Positions 1 through 9,162 are shown, numbered from the stretch's first letter. The stretch is DNA of 36,757 bases from Pseudomonadota bacterium (GCA_002747395.1 PDPE01000014.1:1-36757); one strand, 5' to 3'. Notes: generated by a model from the letters alone, not told the origin. A program made the numbers and translations.

Positions 1-141
1 ATCAGCCAGGTCATACAGTTGTTTCAATATCAACAGGCCACACATCAATCGAATGGGTTTGGCCTTGCGTCCTTTGTCGCTGTAAAGAGGTGCAAAGGCT
101 GATTCGAGTTCTGTCCAGTCGATCACTTGGGCAAGCGCCAT
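1..141 (-). mobile_element. IS5-family transposase, N-terminal 47 codons (cut by window edge)
   Basis: Reading leftward from an ATG at 141 gives 47 residues with no stop before the edge. The start MALAQVIDWTELE and the stretch IRLMCGLLILKQLYDLAD have the form of the InsH/DUF772 N-terminal domain of IS5-type transposases (xRLMvGLxxLKxxxxLxD). The catalytic DDE residues would lie outside the window. An in-frame stop lies four codons upstream of the ATG, which supports this start. It occupies the side of orn where many gammaproteobacteria carry the divergent rsgA gene. It belongs to a different IS5 subgroup from the transposase at the right edge, so the two ends are not copies of one element. 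Terminal inverted repeats cannot be assigned. Confidence 0.8.
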
Positions 142-208
142 CTTCGCAAATCAATTTCTCCCGCTCAAAATTAAATTTAAAGTATCAACTGGAATGGTAA
201 AGGTCAGC

Positions 209-236
209 ACAGGGTATTTTTCAGAAAACACCCTGT
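209..236. repeat. 12-bp inverted repeat with 4-nt loop between transposase and orn
   Basis: Arms 209-220 (ACAGGGTATTTT) and 225-236 (AAAACACCCTGT) pair with one A-C mismatch around a TCAG loop. Three T residues follow on the + strand, so it could be a weak terminator. It could equally be part of the insertion-sequence end, because it lies only about 70 bp upstream of the transposase start. The rest of 142-397 holds no gene I can support. Confidence 0.5.
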
Positions 237-339
237 TTATGGACAGGTACGAATCAAGTATTATGCTACTGCGTCAATAGTCATTGATCGAAGTTTGTCG
301 AGTGACTCTGCAAATTGCATTTGCCGGGCAGCACGGTAT

Positions 340-365
340 CCAGATGCAATAACCAGATGCAACAA
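340..365. repeat. 13-bp tandem duplication just upstream of orn
   Basis: CCAGATGCAATAA (340-352) is followed directly by CCAGATGCAACAA (353-365), 12 of 13 bases identical. It lies in the 5' leader of orn, 33 bases before the start codon. It is one of about 18 such arrays in the window. Confidence 0.85.
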
Positions 366-397
366 ATAGAACCCGGACATAATAACAAGGTAAGCAA

Positions 398-943
398 ATG
401 TCAAATAACAGTAATCTGGTATGGATCGATTTGGAAATGACCGGTTTGAACCCGGATATCAATCGTATTATAGAGATAGCGACAATAGTCACCGATGGTG
501 ACCTGAATGTGTTGGCGGAAGGGCCGAATCTCGTCATTCATCAGCCCGATGATATTCTCGGGCATATGGATGAATGGTGTACTACTACGCATGGGCAATC
601 CGGGTTAACCGAACGTGTGCGCAAGAGCACTATTTCTGTTCAGGAGGCAGAGCGGCAAACACTGGATTTTCTTGAGCAATATGTCCAGCCGGGACTCTCC
701 CCCCTGTGTGGCAACAGTATCGGGCAGGATCGCCGGTTTATGGTCAGATATATGCCGCTGTTGGAAGCTTTTGTGAATTATCGTAATGTGGATGTCAGTA
801 CAGTCAAGGAGTTGGCGGTACGCTGGAAGCCTGAAATACTGGCCGGGTTTCAGAAGAAGGGCAGCCATCTGGCGCTGGAAGATATCAGGGAGTCCATTGC
901 CGAACTGCAGTTTTATCGGCAGCATTTTTTTGATGTTGGTTGA
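398..943 (+). CDS. orn: Oligoribonuclease
   Basis: This 181-residue protein is a DEDDh 3'-5' exoribonuclease that degrades 2-5 nt RNAs, including the pGpG made when c-di-GMP is broken down. The length is normal for the family. Exo I is WIDLEMTGL near residue 9 (catalytic D and E). Exo II is the [12 protein letters not shown] region near residue 107. Exo III is [11 protein letters not shown] near residue 157, with the DEDDh histidine and final aspartate. ATG at 398 follows an AAGG at 387-390. Its 3' end overlaps the convergent queG by 59 nt. The c-di-GMP link is relevant because a large GGDEF-EAL protein lies in the same window. Identification is secure. Confidence 0.97.
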   Translation: MSNNSNLVWIDLEMTGLNPDINRIIEIATIVTDGDLNVLAEGPNLVIHQPDDILGHMDEWCTTTHGQSGLTERVRKSTISVQEAERQTLDFLEQYVQPGLSPLCGNSIGQDRRFMVRYMPLLEAFVNYRNVDVSTVKELAVRWKPEILAGFQKKGSHLALEDIRESIAELQFYRQHFFDVG

Positions 944-2087
944 GTGCCCATTGTACATGCTCCCTGACAATCTCTGACGGGTAGTCGGACTTGTCCTCCA
1001 GAGCTTCGATCACGTCCTGTGTGCCGGGGCCATTGCCAAGCGCGACGGCAATGTTTCGCAGCCAGCTTTCATACCCTGCCCGCCGTATGGCCGAGCCTTC
1101 TGTTTTTTTCAGAAACTGCTCCTCCGACCAGTTAAAAAGAGCAATCAGCTTGCTGCTGTCGAGCTGGTTTCTCGGCATAAAGTCCTGTTCACAGGAAAGC
1201 CGGGTGTACTTGTTCCAGGGGCAGTAAATCTGGCAGTCATCACAGCCGAATATCCGGTTGCCCATCAGTGGTCTCAGCTCGACAGGAATGGAGCCTTTCA
1301 GTTCGATGGTCAGGTAAGAAATACATCGCCTTGCATCAAGTACGAAAGGTTTGACGAAGGCTTTGGTCGGGCACACATCCAGGCAGGCACGGCAGGAGCC
1401 GCAATGATTGTCCATCGGGCTGGTGTTTACGGGTAGTGGAAGATTGGTATAAATCTCGCTCAGGAAAAAATAGGAACCAGCCTTTGGGTGAATCAGCATG
1501 GTGTTTTTGCCCTGCCAGCCAAGACCGGCTTTTTGAGCCAGTGCTCGCTCGAGTACGGGGGCGCTGTCAACAAAAATCCGATAGGTGTGGTCGGGGACGC
1601 TCTGTGTGATCTTGTTGGCCAGTGCTTTCAAGCGGTTCTTCATCAGTTTGTGATAGTCACGCCCCAGTGAGTAGCGGGCGATATAGGCCTGGCTCTGGTC
1701 TTTGAGTGCCTGTGTGGCAGGTGCCAGTATTGCCCGGTTGTTTTTTTTTCGGCTTCGGCCTTGATTGTCAGTGGATGGTACGCTTTTGTCATTATCTGGA
1801 AAATGCGTGTCCAGAGGGTTGCTTTCCGGATAGTAATTCATGCGTAATGAAATCACCCGGAGCGTGTCATCCACCAGTTCTTCCGGTCGGTATCGTTTGG
1901 AGCCATGCTGTTGCATATAGCCCATGTCGCCATGATAGCCCTCTGCCAGCCATTGATTGAGCCGCTCACCATGCTCTTCGATATTGACATCGGCAAAGCC
2001 GACCTGGTCAAAGCCGAGTTCCTCGGCCCAGTGTGTGATCTGTCGAGCGAGTTGTTCCATGCTCAAGTGTTGCGTGTTGTTTTTCAT
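885..2087 (-). CDS. queG: Epoxyqueuosine reductase
   Basis: QueG is the cobalamin- and 4Fe-4S-dependent enzyme that reduces epoxyqueuosine to queuosine at the wobble base of GUN tRNAs. Both Fe-S motifs are visible: [16 protein letters not shown] and [12 protein letters not shown]. The block [19 protein letters not shown] is typical of the family. I chose the ATG at 2087 (400 residues), which matches the family N-terminus ([16 protein letters not shown]). The open frame reaches back to 2168, but that extension is low-complexity and runs through a tandem repeat. About 35 extra residues relative to E. coli QueG sit just before the [12 protein letters not shown] block, Asp/Ser/Asn/Arg-rich and probably a surface loop. 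Its last 19 codons are antisense to the end of orn. Confidence 0.95.
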   Translation of the reverse strand: MKNNTQHLSMEQLARQITHWAEELGFDQVGFADVNIEEHGERLNQWLAEGYHGDMGYMQQHGSKRYRPEELVDDTLRVISLRMNYYPESNPLDTHFPDNDKSVPSTDNQGRSRKKNNRAILAPATQALKDQSQAYIARYSLGRDYHKLMKNRLKALANKITQSVPDHTYRIFVDSAPVLERALAQKAGLGWQGKNTMLIHPKAGSYFFLSEIYTNLPLPVNTSPMDNHCGSCRACLDVCPTKAFVKPFVLDARRCISYLTIELKGSIPVELRPLMGNRIFGCDDCQIYCPWNKYTRLSCEQDFMPRNQLDSSKLIALFNWSEEQFLKKTEGSAIRRAGYESWLRNIAVALGNGPGTQDVIEALEDKSDYPSEIVREHVQWALNQHQKNAADKTAVRQWTP

Positions 2088-2110
2088 TGGTATCTGCTCA
2101 CACTTCTGTC

Positions 2111-2140
2111 GCGGGTGAGCGTGTGGCGGGTGAGCGGTTA
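2111..2140. repeat. 15-bp tandem duplication upstream of queG
   Basis: GCGGGTGAGCGTGTG (2111-2125) is followed by GCGGGTGAGCGGTTA (2126-2140). The pair lies 24 bp upstream of the chosen queG start, in its leader, and next to the separate 13-bp array at 2169-2218. Confidence 0.7.
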
Positions 2141-2168
2141 CTTTCATCAATCGTTTACAGTTGCTCAA

Positions 2169-2218
2169 GAGTAGTGATCAAGAGTGGTAATCAAGGGCAG
2201 TAATCAAGGATAGTGAGG
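2169..2218. repeat. 13-bp tandem array, about 3.5 copies, upstream of queG
   Basis: Units GAGTAGTGATCAA, GAGTGGTAATCAA and GGGCAGTAATCAA (2169-2207) are followed by a partial fourth beginning GGATAGTGAGG. The array lies in the divergent intergenic region between queG and nnrE, 82 bp upstream of the queG start. No recognised motif is repeated. Confidence 0.85.
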
Positions 2219-2386
2219 CTGGCCCGGGTGATATTCTAGCGGAACGCGGCTGCTGTGTCTTCTGCAGTCGTGTCTCCCGTCACGGGGTTTGCAGGCTTTA
2301 ACCGGTATGTGTGGCCGGAGGGATTATTTCTGTCCGGCTCCGTTTGCCAGTGTTCCTGTTCTTGTCAAGATGAATAAATAGTACTT

Positions 2387-2404
2387 ATTTGTTGCCCAAC
2401 AAAT
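2387..2404. promoter_or_regulatory. Perfect 18-bp palindrome next to the nnrE promoter
   Basis: ATTTGTTGCCCAACAAAT has 8-bp perfect arms around a CC centre. It ends 17 bp before an extended -10 element (2422-2430), so it covers or abuts the -35 position. This is the placement of an operator or activator site. I do not recognise the regulator. Confidence 0.5.
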
Positions 2405-2421
2405 GACCTCGCGGTTTTTTT

Positions 2422-2430
2422 TGCTATACT
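2422..2430 (+). promoter_or_regulatory. Extended -10 promoter for nnrE and the downstream superoperon
   Basis: TGCTATACT is a TGn extended -10 with hexamer TATACT (5 of 6 to consensus). No good -35 hexamer lies at 17 bp, as is common for extended -10 promoters. The start codon is 45 bp downstream. This is inference from sequence alone. Confidence 0.5.
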
Positions 2431-2475
2431 AAACAGCTAAATAGATGAAATATTTCAACAGGTTTCTAGTTATCC

Positions 2476-4074
2476 ATGTCCAGTAGTCTTCCACGCCGGT
2501 TGTATTATGCCAGGCACGTACGCGAGCTTGACCGCCTTGCCATTGAAGAGCAGGGTATTCCCGGGTTCGATCTCATGTGCCGTGCCGGCAGGGTGGCATT
2601 TCGGTGCCTGTTACGAGAGTGGCCCCACCTGTCCACTGTCACTGTTTTTTGTGGAGGTGGAAATAACGGGGGGGATGGATACATTGTTGCCGGGCTCGCT
2701 GCGAGTCACGGGCTCGACGTGGAGTGCTACTACCTGGTCGCACCTGAAAAGCTGAAAGGTGATGCTAAAACAGCCTGCGAGTGGGCCAAAGAGCGGGGGG
2801 TTCAGCCAGTACCCTGGGATTCGGGCAGCCTGACCGGGCAAACTGTACAAGAGTCGTCCGCACAAGAGCTGCCCGTGCAAGAGCTGCCAGAGCAAGAGCT
2901 GCCAGAGCAAGAGAGCGTGGTGGTCGATGCGCTGCTTGGTACCGGGTTCGCCGGTGACCTGCGTTCAGACTATGTTCAGGCGATTAATGCGATAAATAAA
3001 TCGTCCCGGGTGCTCGCCATTGATATTCCTTCGGGGTTGTGCAGTGATACAGGGAACGCACCCGGGACAAGTGTTAGAGCGGCGCACACCGTTACCTTTA
3101 TCGGTTTGAAAGTTGGTCTGTTCACAGGAGTCGGGCCAGAGAGAGCCGGGCAGGTTCACTTTGATTCGCTTGCGGTTCCTGCTGCTGTTTATGAGGCGGT
3201 TCCTGTCGCAGCCAATCGTTCAGACTTGAGTGTCGTGAGCGAATGGTTGCCATTTAGAAAAGCTGCTGACCACAAGGGAAAGTTTGGCAAGCTTCTGGTT
3301 ATAGGTGGAGATATCGGCATGGGAGGTGCCGTGCAGCTTGCCAGCGAAGCCGCCGCTCGCTCCGGTGCCGGACTGGTTTATGCCATGACCCGGCCTCAAC
3401 ACGTGGCTGCGCTGCTTGCCCGTTGCCCCGAAGTGATGGCGGTCGGTCTGGAGTCTGCTGATCAGCTTGAGTCCTTGCTTCCCCGGATGACCGCTGTTGT
3501 AATCGGGCCCGGGTTGGGCAAGCAACTGTGGGGGCGGGCCTTGCTGACCCGTGTGCTGAAGTTTGTTCGGACTGATACGACGGATTTAAAGGTGCTGATC
3601 GATGCTGATGCACTCAACCTGCTTGACTCCGAAGAGGGGGACATGCAAGTGCCGTTTGCCAACTCTTGTGTATTGACGCCCCACCCGGGAGAGGCAGCCA
3701 GAATGCTGGGCACCGATGCGGCCGCGATCAATAGAGACCGTTTTGATGCGGCGGAGCGTCTTGCTTCGGAATATCGCGGGGTGGTGGTGTTGAAAGGAGC
3801 GGGAACTGTCGTTAAATCCACCGAAGGAGCGTTCTGGGTGAACACTTCGGGTAACCCGGGAATGGCATCCGGGGGGATGGGAGATGTGCTCAGTGGTATT
3901 ATAGGTGCATTTCTGGCGCAAGGTATGTCGCCGGAACAGTCGGCGGTGTCGGGTGTTGCCGTTCATGGGGCGAGTGCAGATATTGCGGCACGAAAAAAAG
4001 GCTATATAGGCCTTTTGGCTTCTGATCTTATTCATTGTTTACCGGATTGTTTCCGTCTGCACGAAAGAATTTGA
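2476..4074 (+). CDS. nnrE/nnrD (yjeF): Bifunctional NAD(P)H-hydrate epimerase / ADP-dependent dehydratase
   Basis: The two-domain enzyme repairs hydrated NAD(P)H: the N-terminal epimerase interconverts R and S forms and the C-terminal ribokinase-like domain dehydrates the S form using ADP. The epimerase shows GGGNNGGDGYIVAGL near residue 60 and VVDALLGTGF near 155. The dehydratase begins near residue 260 (KGKFGKLLVIGGDIGMGG) and carries NPGMASGGMGDVLSG near 465. The 532-residue length is slightly above the usual figure. Part of the excess is an in-frame 15-bp repeat coding for Q-E-L-P-rich units near residues 126-145. It is the first gene of the conserved run ending at hflC, with a plausible extended -10 promoter upstream. 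Confidence 0.95.
   Translation: MSSSLPRRLYYARHVRELDRLAIEEQGIPGFDLMCRAGRVAFRCLLREWPHLSTVTVFCGGGNNGGDGYIVAGLAASHGLDVECYYLVAPEKLKGDAKTACEWAKERGVQPVPWDSGSLTGQTVQESSAQELPVQELPEQELPEQESVVVDALLGTGFAGDLRSDYVQAINAINKSSRVLAIDIPSGLCSDTGNAPGTSVRAAHTVTFIGLKVGLFTGVGPERAGQVHFDSLAVPAAVYEAVPVAANRSDLSVVSEWLPFRKAADHKGKFGKLLVIGGDIGMGGAVQLASEAAARSGAGLVYAMTRPQHVAALLARCPEVMAVGLESADQLESLLPRMTAVVIGPGLGKQLWGRALLTRVLKFVRTDTTDLKVLIDADALNLLDSEEGDMQVPFANSCVLTPHPGEAARMLGTDAAAINRDRFDAAERLASEYRGVVVLKGAGTVVKSTEGAFWVNTSGNPGMASGGMGDVLSGIIGAFLAQGMSPEQSAVSGVAVHGASADIAARKKGYIGLLASDLIHCLPDCFRLHERI
2851..2912 (+). repeat. In-frame 15-bp minisatellite inside nnrE
   Basis: Four units, GAGTCGTCCGCACAA, GAGCTGCCCGTGCAA and twice GAGCTGCCAGAGCAA, run from 2851 to 2910. 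They encode five-residue repeats (ESSAQ, ELPVQ, ELPEQ, ELPEQ) just before the conserved VVDALLGTGF of the epimerase domain. The unit is a multiple of three, so copy-number change would not break the gene. Confidence 0.9.
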
Positions 4075-4080
4075 AAGATC

Positions 4081-4110
4081 ATAAAAGAGTCACAAAAGAG
4101 TCATAAAATG
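4081..4110. repeat. 11-bp tandem array running into the tsaE start codon
   Basis: ATAAAAGAGTC (4081-4091) and ACAAAAGAGTC (4092-4102) are followed by a partial ATAAAATG whose last three bases are the tsaE start at 4108. The AAAGAG in each unit is the only ribosome-binding-like sequence, so the array may supply tandem weak binding sites. Confidence 0.8.
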
Positions 4111-4599
4111 ATGAATGCAGGCAAAGTCACCATGATGCTTTCGAACGCCGAACAGACCTGTAAGCTTGGTCGTGTTCTCGCCGACGGCCTGTTGGCAACA
4201 AATCAGTCGGCAAGTATTTCTCTGGTCGGTGATTTGGGCGCGGGCAAGACCACGTTATCGAAAGGAATCTTGCGTGGTATGGGTCATAAGGGCAATGTCA
4301 AAAGTCCGACCTACACCCTGGTTGAACCCTATGAATTTGAACGATTGACCGTCTATCATTTTGACCTTTATCGCCTGGGTGACCCGGAAGAGCTGGAGTT
4401 CATGGGGATTCGGGATTATTTTGATCACCGCAGTGTATGCCTCGTTGAGTGGCCTGAAAAAGGCCGGGGCTTTTTGCCACAACCTGATCTGGTCATATTT
4501 CTGGCGGTGGAGGGAGAGCACAGGAATGCGGAATTAAGTCCGCTGTCGTCGGTCGGACAGGCGGTGCTTGAACCTGTCAGGGTATTGCACATAAAATAA
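4108..4599 (+). CDS. tsaE: tRNA threonylcarbamoyladenosine biosynthesis ATPase TsaE
   Basis: TsaE is the P-loop ATPase that works with TsaB and TsaD to make t6A37 in ANN-decoding tRNAs. The Walker A motif is GDLGAGKTTLSKG near residue 43. Other conserved blocks are KSPTYTLVEPYEF, YHFDLYRLGDPEELEFMGIRDYF and VEWPEKG. The 163-residue length is slightly above the E. coli protein. Two adjacent ATGs (4108 and 4111) are possible starts, and no strong Shine-Dalgarno precedes either. It lies 33 nt after nnrE and 50 nt before amiB, as in E. coli. Confidence 0.96.
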   Translation: MMNAGKVTMMLSNAEQTCKLGRVLADGLLATNQSASISLVGDLGAGKTTLSKGILRGMGHKGNVKSPTYTLVEPYEFERLTVYHFDLYRLGDPEELEFMGIRDYFDHRSVCLVEWPEKGRGFLPQPDLVIFLAVEGEHRNAELSPLSSVGQAVLEPVRVLHIK

Positions 4600-4649
4600 A
4601 CTGTGCAGAGGGTGAGTTGAACATAACAAATTAATCACCATTTTTTTCA

Positions 4650-6038
4650 GTGAGGGGTTGTCGCTTGCGAAAGGCTACAGGTAAGGGTGGTAAGGGCACA
4701 GGTATCGGTCAATACGGTTTTGCTGCCGCGGTGATCATGTGCATGGCGGTACAGGTATTTGCCAAAACGACGGTTTCTCACGCCAGAATCTGGCCTGCAC
4801 CGGATCACACCCGGTTGGTATTTGATATTTCCGGTGATGTTTCCTACAAAACATTCATGCTGACAAAGCCAGAGCGACTGGTGGTTGATATCGCAAACGC
4901 GCAACTGAAAGCCGACTTGCGTCATCTTGATTTCAAAGGTAGCCCCGTAATATCGATTCGAACCGGGCCTCGAAATAAAGATGATCTGAGAGTGGTGCTC
5001 GACTTGAGCAGAAGTGTATCCCCCAACGCTTTTCAGTTGCCTCCAAGGGGGCAGTATGGCCATCGCCTTGTGATTGATATGCGGGACAAAAAATCGTCGG
5101 ACAGTCAGCGGCTCAGGGTTAAAAAAACGGTCACTGATCACAAGTCCAGGCGGGATATTGTTGTGTTTATCGATCCGGGTCACGGTGGCGAAGACCCGGG
5201 AGCAATCGGTTCCTCCGGTGTGAGGGAAAAAAGTGTGGTATTGGCGATCGCGCGAAAGCTCAAAGCCCAGATTTCGCGTCAGCCTGGCTATCGGGGGGTA
5301 CTGACTCGCGATGGAGACTACTATGTTGGTCTCCGGCAAAGAACCGAGTTGGCCAGGAAAGGTGGTGCAGATATTTTTGTATCCGTGCATGCTGATGCAT
5401 TCCACAAACCCGGTGCAAAGGGAGCGTCCGTCTTCGCATTGTCCGAACGGGGAGCAACGAGTGAAACAGCCCGTTGGCTGGCTGCAAGTGAAAACCGGGC
5501 TGATCTGGTTGGCGGGGTAGCCGGGCTCAGTTTGGAAGGGAGAGATACTGTGTTGGCAGGTGTGTTGCTTGATTTGTTAATGACTGCGAGCCTGAAAGCG
5601 AGTCTGGACGTTGGGCGGGAAGTGCTCGGTTCGGTATCCAGCGTCGGGGAATTGCATAAAAAGAAAGTAGAGCAGGCCGGGTTCGTTGTGCTGAAATCAC
5701 CTGATATCCCTTCGATACTGGTTGAAACCGGGTTTATTTCTAACCCTGTGGAAGCTCGCAGGCTCAAATCGAAAAGGTACCAGAAGCAGATAGCGGGGGC
5801 GATAAAGCGCGGAATAGTGAAGTATTTCAATCGTAACCCGCCTCCTGATACCTTGCTTGCGTGGCAGCAGGAGGTCGCCACACGGAGTGCTGTTGTCAGG
5901 TACAAGATCAAACGAGGCGATACGCTGTCAGAGATCGCCAGGGAAAACCGGACAACAGTCAGCAGAATCAGGCAGTATAATGGCTTGAGTACCAACAGCA
6001 TAAGAATTGGTCAGGTGATTCAGATTCCTGCCTCATAA
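4650..6038 (+). CDS. amiB: N-acetylmuramoyl-L-alanine amidase, AmiB type with LysM
   Basis: This periplasmic zinc amidase cleaves septal peptidoglycan between MurNAc and the stem peptide during daughter-cell separation. A basic N-terminus and hydrophobic stretch (about residues 20-38) form a signal peptide ending near VFA. An AMIN domain (about 42-145) is followed by Amidase_3 from near 170 (DPGHGGEDPGAIG) to the catalytic-glutamate segment VETGFISN. A C-terminal LysM (YKIKRGDTLSEIARENRTT) binds glycan. The widest start is GTG at 4650, with no clear binding site. A TTG at 4665 has GAGGGG at 4652-4657 well placed and may be the real start; both keep the signal peptide. In this family activity usually needs an EnvC/NlpD-type activator, not seen here. 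Confidence 0.94.
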   Translation: MRGCRLRKATGKGGKGTGIGQYGFAAAVIMCMAVQVFAKTTVSHARIWPAPDHTRLVFDISGDVSYKTFMLTKPERLVVDIANAQLKADLRHLDFKGSPVISIRTGPRNKDDLRVVLDLSRSVSPNAFQLPPRGQYGHRLVIDMRDKKSSDSQRLRVKKTVTDHKSRRDIVVFIDPGHGGEDPGAIGSSGVREKSVVLAIARKLKAQISRQPGYRGVLTRDGDYYVGLRQRTELARKGGADIFVSVHADAFHKPGAKGASVFALSERGATSETARWLAASENRADLVGGVAGLSLEGRDTVLAGVLLDLLMTASLKASLDVGREVLGSVSSVGELHKKKVEQAGFVVLKSPDIPSILVETGFISNPVEARRLKSKRYQKQIAGAIKRGIVKYFNRNPPPDTLLAWQQEVATRSAVVRYKIKRGDTLSEIARENRTTVSRIRQYNGLSTNSIRIGQVIQIPAS

Positions 6039-6042
6039 CTTT

Positions 6043-6095
6043 ATTGATGGTAACTGCTTGATTGATGTAACTGCTCGATTGATGGTAGCTGCTTG
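6043..6095. repeat. 18-bp tandem array, three copies, directly after amiB
   Basis: ATTGATGGTAACTGCTTG (6043-6060), ATTGATGTAACTGCTCG (6061-6077, one base shorter) and ATTGATGGTAGCTGCTTG (6078-6095) start four bases after the amiB stop. Confidence 0.9.
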
Positions 6096-6143
6096 CACGC
6101 CTGGTACAAGCCTTCACGGGCAGTCTTGCTGTGCAAGGCAAGC

Positions 6144-6236
6144 GTGAGCGGATACTTTTCGTGAGCAGATACGTTTCATCCCCGTTTGTCTCGTTCCTGT
6201 TTTTGGCACCTGCTGTTTGCTGTTTTTGGTGCTGCC
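6144..6236. repeat. Two further short duplications in the amiB-mutL gap
   Basis: GTGAGCGGATACTTTTC (6144-6160) is followed by GTGAGCAGATACGTTTC (6161-6177). A separate unit of about 23 bp starting CTGTTTTTGG repeats at 6197 and 6220. With the array at 6043, most of the 229-bp gap before mutL consists of duplicated sequence. I see no other element there. Confidence 0.65.
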
Positions 6237-6267
6237 CTTTTCCTTCAATCACATCTGATGAAGATTT

Positions 6268-8157
6268 ATGAATCGAATCCATGAATTGTCCCCCAGGCTT
6301 GCCAACCAGATTGCAGCCGGGGAGGTTGTAGAAAGGCCTGCTTCGGTACTCAAAGAGTTGCTGGAAAACGCCATAGATGCCGGAGCCAGAAGCATTTCTG
6401 TTGATGTTGAAAGTGGCGGAGTCAAGCTTGTCAGGGTCAGGGATGATGGTGAGGGGATTCATCACAATGACCTTGTCCTTTCCCTGAGTCGTCATGCGAC
6501 CAGCAAGATCAATGATCTCGATGACCTTGAAGCTGTTGCGACTCTGGGTTTTCGAGGTGAGGCGCTGGCCAGTATCGGTTCGGTATCACGGCTGACACTG
6601 ACCAGCAGAAGGCGCGGTGAAGAGTTTGCCTTCCAGGTTCAGGCCGAGGGCAGGAGTCAGGGATGCAGTATCAGTCCGGCTGCACACAACGACGGTACTA
6701 CTGTTGAAGTGCGGGATTTGTTTTACAATACTCCGGCACGTCGTAAATTTCTCAAAACTGAAAAAACCGAGTTTGGGCACCTGGAAGAAGTGCTGAAACG
6801 GCAGGTGTTGAGTTCATTTGAGGTCGGCTTTACTCTAACCCACAATCAGCGTGTGATACACACTCTGAGACCGGCCTCGACCCCGGGGGACAAGGAACGC
6901 CGGGTCAGTGCCATTTGTGGCAAACCCTTTGTGGAAAGCTCCATTGCAGTGGATGTTGAAGCATCCGGACTCAAGCTGTACGGCTGGGTTGCCAGGCCAA
7001 CATTTTCACGTAGTCAGGCGGATCTCCAGTATTTTTTTGTGAATGGCCGCGTGATCAGGGATAAACTGGTTGCACATGCGATTCGTCAAGCCTACAAGGA
7101 TGTGCTTTATCACGGCAGGCACCCGGCGTTTCTTCTCTATCTGGAGCTTGACCCGGCGATAGTCGATGTCAATGTGCACCCGACCAAGCATGAGGTTCGG
7201 TTTCGCGACAGTCGAATGGTGCATGATTTTATTTTCCGGTCGCTGCATCGCGCTTTGGCTGAAATCAGGCCACAAAATCCGGCCGATGTCGCAGAGCAGC
7301 CTGATCAGGCACAGTCTCCCGGTTCGGAGCCGCCTGCGCCTGTCTCTCCTGGTTACCAGTATTCGGCCCCCCTTTCCGGATCAGGCGGTTCAATGCCCCG
7401 CTGGCAACCGGAATCGCAGCAATCAACCGCTCAAGTCAGGGAGCAGCTCGAAGCGTTCGGGGTGTTGTCACGTCCGCTGGATGATGTTTCCCTTTCTTCT
7501 TCGGCATCGGGTGTTGCCATTCATCAGGCTCGTGATTTGCCAGAAGAGGGTGAAGAGCCGGGAGAGCAGCCGGATCACCCGCTTGGCTATGCCATAGCCC
7601 AATTGCATGGTGTTTATATATTGAGCCAGGCGAGGCAAGGGTTGATCGTGGTTGATATGCATGCTGCACATGAAAGAATTACCTATGAGCGCATGAAAGC
7701 CGATTATAACCGCACCGGGCTGAAATCCCAGCCACTGCTTGTTCCCCGGACCCTGACGGTAAGTGCGCTGGAAGCATCCTGTGTCGAACAGCATGAAGAG
7801 ATTATTGGAACTCTGGGAATTAGGTTGCAACGACTAGGGCCTGAAAGTATCGTAATACGCGAAGTGCCGGCATTGTTATATAATGCGGGAGTTGAGCAAC
7901 TGGTAAGGGATTTGATCTCGGACATGATGGAGTTTGGGCAAAGTGCCCGGATTCAGGAGAAAATAAATGAAATTATGGCAGGCATGGCCTGTCATGGGTC
8001 GGTTCGAGCGAATCGTGTGCTAAGTGTTCCTGAAATGAATCAATTGCTGAGAGATATGGAAGTAACAGAAAGAAGCGGTCAATGTAATCATGGAAGGCCT
8101 ACCTGGACGTTACTTACCATGAAAGAGTTGGACAAGCTTTTTTTGCGGGGCAGGTAA
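6268..8157 (+). CDS. mutL: DNA mismatch repair protein MutL (endonuclease-type)
   Basis: MutL couples mismatch recognition by MutS to strand removal. The GHKL ATPase motifs are in the first 100 residues: [18 protein letters not shown], and [23 protein letters not shown] and [12 protein letters not shown] follow. A variable Pro/Ser/Gln-rich linker spans about 340-430. The C-terminal dimer domain carries [12 protein letters not shown] near residue 468, which fits the metal-binding DMHA(X)2E(X)4E form of endonuclease-competent MutL rather than the E. coli nick-dependent form. It also carries [10 protein letters not shown] and CNHGRPTW, which complete that site. The stop is three bases before miaA. 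Length 629 is normal. Confidence 0.96.
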   Translation: MNRIHELSPRLANQIAAGEVVERPASVLKELLENAIDAGARSISVDVESGGVKLVRVRDDGEGIHHNDLVLSLSRHATSKINDLDDLEAVATLGFRGEALASIGSVSRLTLTSRRRGEEFAFQVQAEGRSQGCSISPAAHNDGTTVEVRDLFYNTPARRKFLKTEKTEFGHLEEVLKRQVLSSFEVGFTLTHNQRVIHTLRPASTPGDKERRVSAICGKPFVESSIAVDVEASGLKLYGWVARPTFSRSQADLQYFFVNGRVIRDKLVAHAIRQAYKDVLYHGRHPAFLLYLELDPAIVDVNVHPTKHEVRFRDSRMVHDFIFRSLHRALAEIRPQNPADVAEQPDQAQSPGSEPPAPVSPGYQYSAPLSGSGGSMPRWQPESQQSTAQVREQLEAFGVLSRPLDDVSLSSSASGVAIHQARDLPEEGEEPGEQPDHPLGYAIAQLHGVYILSQARQGLIVVDMHAAHERITYERMKADYNRTGLKSQPLLVPRTLTVSALEASCVEQHEEIIGTLGIRLQRLGPESIVIREVPALLYNAGVEQLVRDLISDMMEFGQSARIQEKINEIMAGMACHGSVRANRVLSVPEMNQLLRDMEVTERSGQCNHGRPTWTLLTMKELDKLFLRGR

Positions 8158-8160
8158 GGG

Positions 8161-9162
8161 GTGTCAGCTTGTATCCCGGACAAGCCGCAAGCCATTTTTC
8201 TAATGGGGCCGACAGCCGCCGGCAAAACAGAACTGGCTATTGAGCTTGTGCAAGAAATGAACTGCGAAATTATCAGTGTCGACTCTGCGATGATTTATCG
8301 GGGGATGGATATAGGAACGGCCAAACCCCGGTCAGAGGAGCTGGCGAAAGCGCCACACAGGTTGATTGATATTCGGGATCCTTCGGAGGTCTATTCTGCA
8401 TCAGAATTTAGAGAAGATGCCCTTCGTCATATGGCGGATATAGCGGAGCAGGGTAAAACGCCTTTGCTGGTGGGTGGAACCATGATGTATTTCAAGGCGT
8501 TGCGTCAGGGAATGGCCTCCATGCCCGGGGCAGATCCTGAACTCAGAAAAGAAATCGAAAAACAGGCGGAACGCGCCGGCTGGGGTGCCTTGTACCGGGA
8601 ACTGCTTGATATCGACCCGTTTGCAGCCGGGAAGATACACCCTAACAACCGACAGCGGCTGATACGGGCGATAGAGGTGTATCGGTTGTCAGGAAAACCG
8701 ATTTCCGGGTTCTGGTTTGACTCAAATAAGGGAAAAACTGGACAGACCGAGACAACAGATTACACTAATTGGGAATACGTATCCTTTGGTGGATTGCCTT
8801 ACAATGTTATAAACTTCGCGATTGCTCCGCGAGAACGCAAGGATTTGCACACAAGAATCGAGCAGCGATTTATGAAAATGCTGGAAGCAGGCTTTATTGA
8901 TGAAGTACGAGCCTTGCATCAGCGAGATGATTTACACGCAGACCTTCCTTCTGTTCGTTGTGTTGGTTACCGCCAGGTCTGGGACTTTCTGGATGCAAAC
9001 TTGTCCCGGGAAGAAATGGTAGCCAAAGGTGTTGCCGCTACCCGTCAGCTGGCCAAAAGGCAGCTTACCTGGTTGAGAAACTGGCCGGATGTGCACTGGA
9101 TAGAAACTGAAGATGTTGGAAAGTTTGCAAAAGTAAGACGAATCGTTGGCAGGTCGATGTGA
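8161..9162 (+). CDS. miaA: tRNA dimethylallyltransferase
   Basis: MiaA adds the dimethylallyl group to N6 of A37 in UNN-decoding tRNAs, the first step to ms2i6A. The P-loop is [16 protein letters not shown] near residue 15. Substrate-binding [29 protein letters not shown] and [12 protein letters not shown] follow, ending in [15 protein letters not shown]. The start is GTG at 8161, three bases after the mutL stop, with AGG six bases upstream. It matches the E. coli N-terminus ([13 protein letters not shown]). Length 333 is normal. The tandem repeat over its stop codon is listed separately. Confidence 0.96.
   Translation: MSACIPDKPQAIFLMGPTAAGKTELAIELVQEMNCEIISVDSAMIYRGMDIGTAKPRSEELAKAPHRLIDIRDPSEVYSASEFREDALRHMADIAEQGKTPLLVGGTMMYFKALRQGMASMPGADPELRKEIEKQAERAGWGALYRELLDIDPFAAGKIHPNNRQRLIRAIEVYRLSGKPISGFWFDSNKGKTGQTETTDYTNWEYVSFGGLPYNVINFAIAPRERKDLHTRIEQRFMKMLEAGFIDEVRALHQRDDLHADLPSVRCVGYRQVWDFLDANLSREEMVAKGVAATRQLAKRQLTWLRNWPDVHWIETEDVGKFAKVRRIVGRSM

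Noticed and set aside
4647..5405. 252-codon minus-strand frame opposite amiB
   Set aside because: Lies wholly antisense to a certain gene, with no family features. The same reasoning removes the long minus frames at 5321-6001 and 15811-16449 and the plus frame at 31362-31988.
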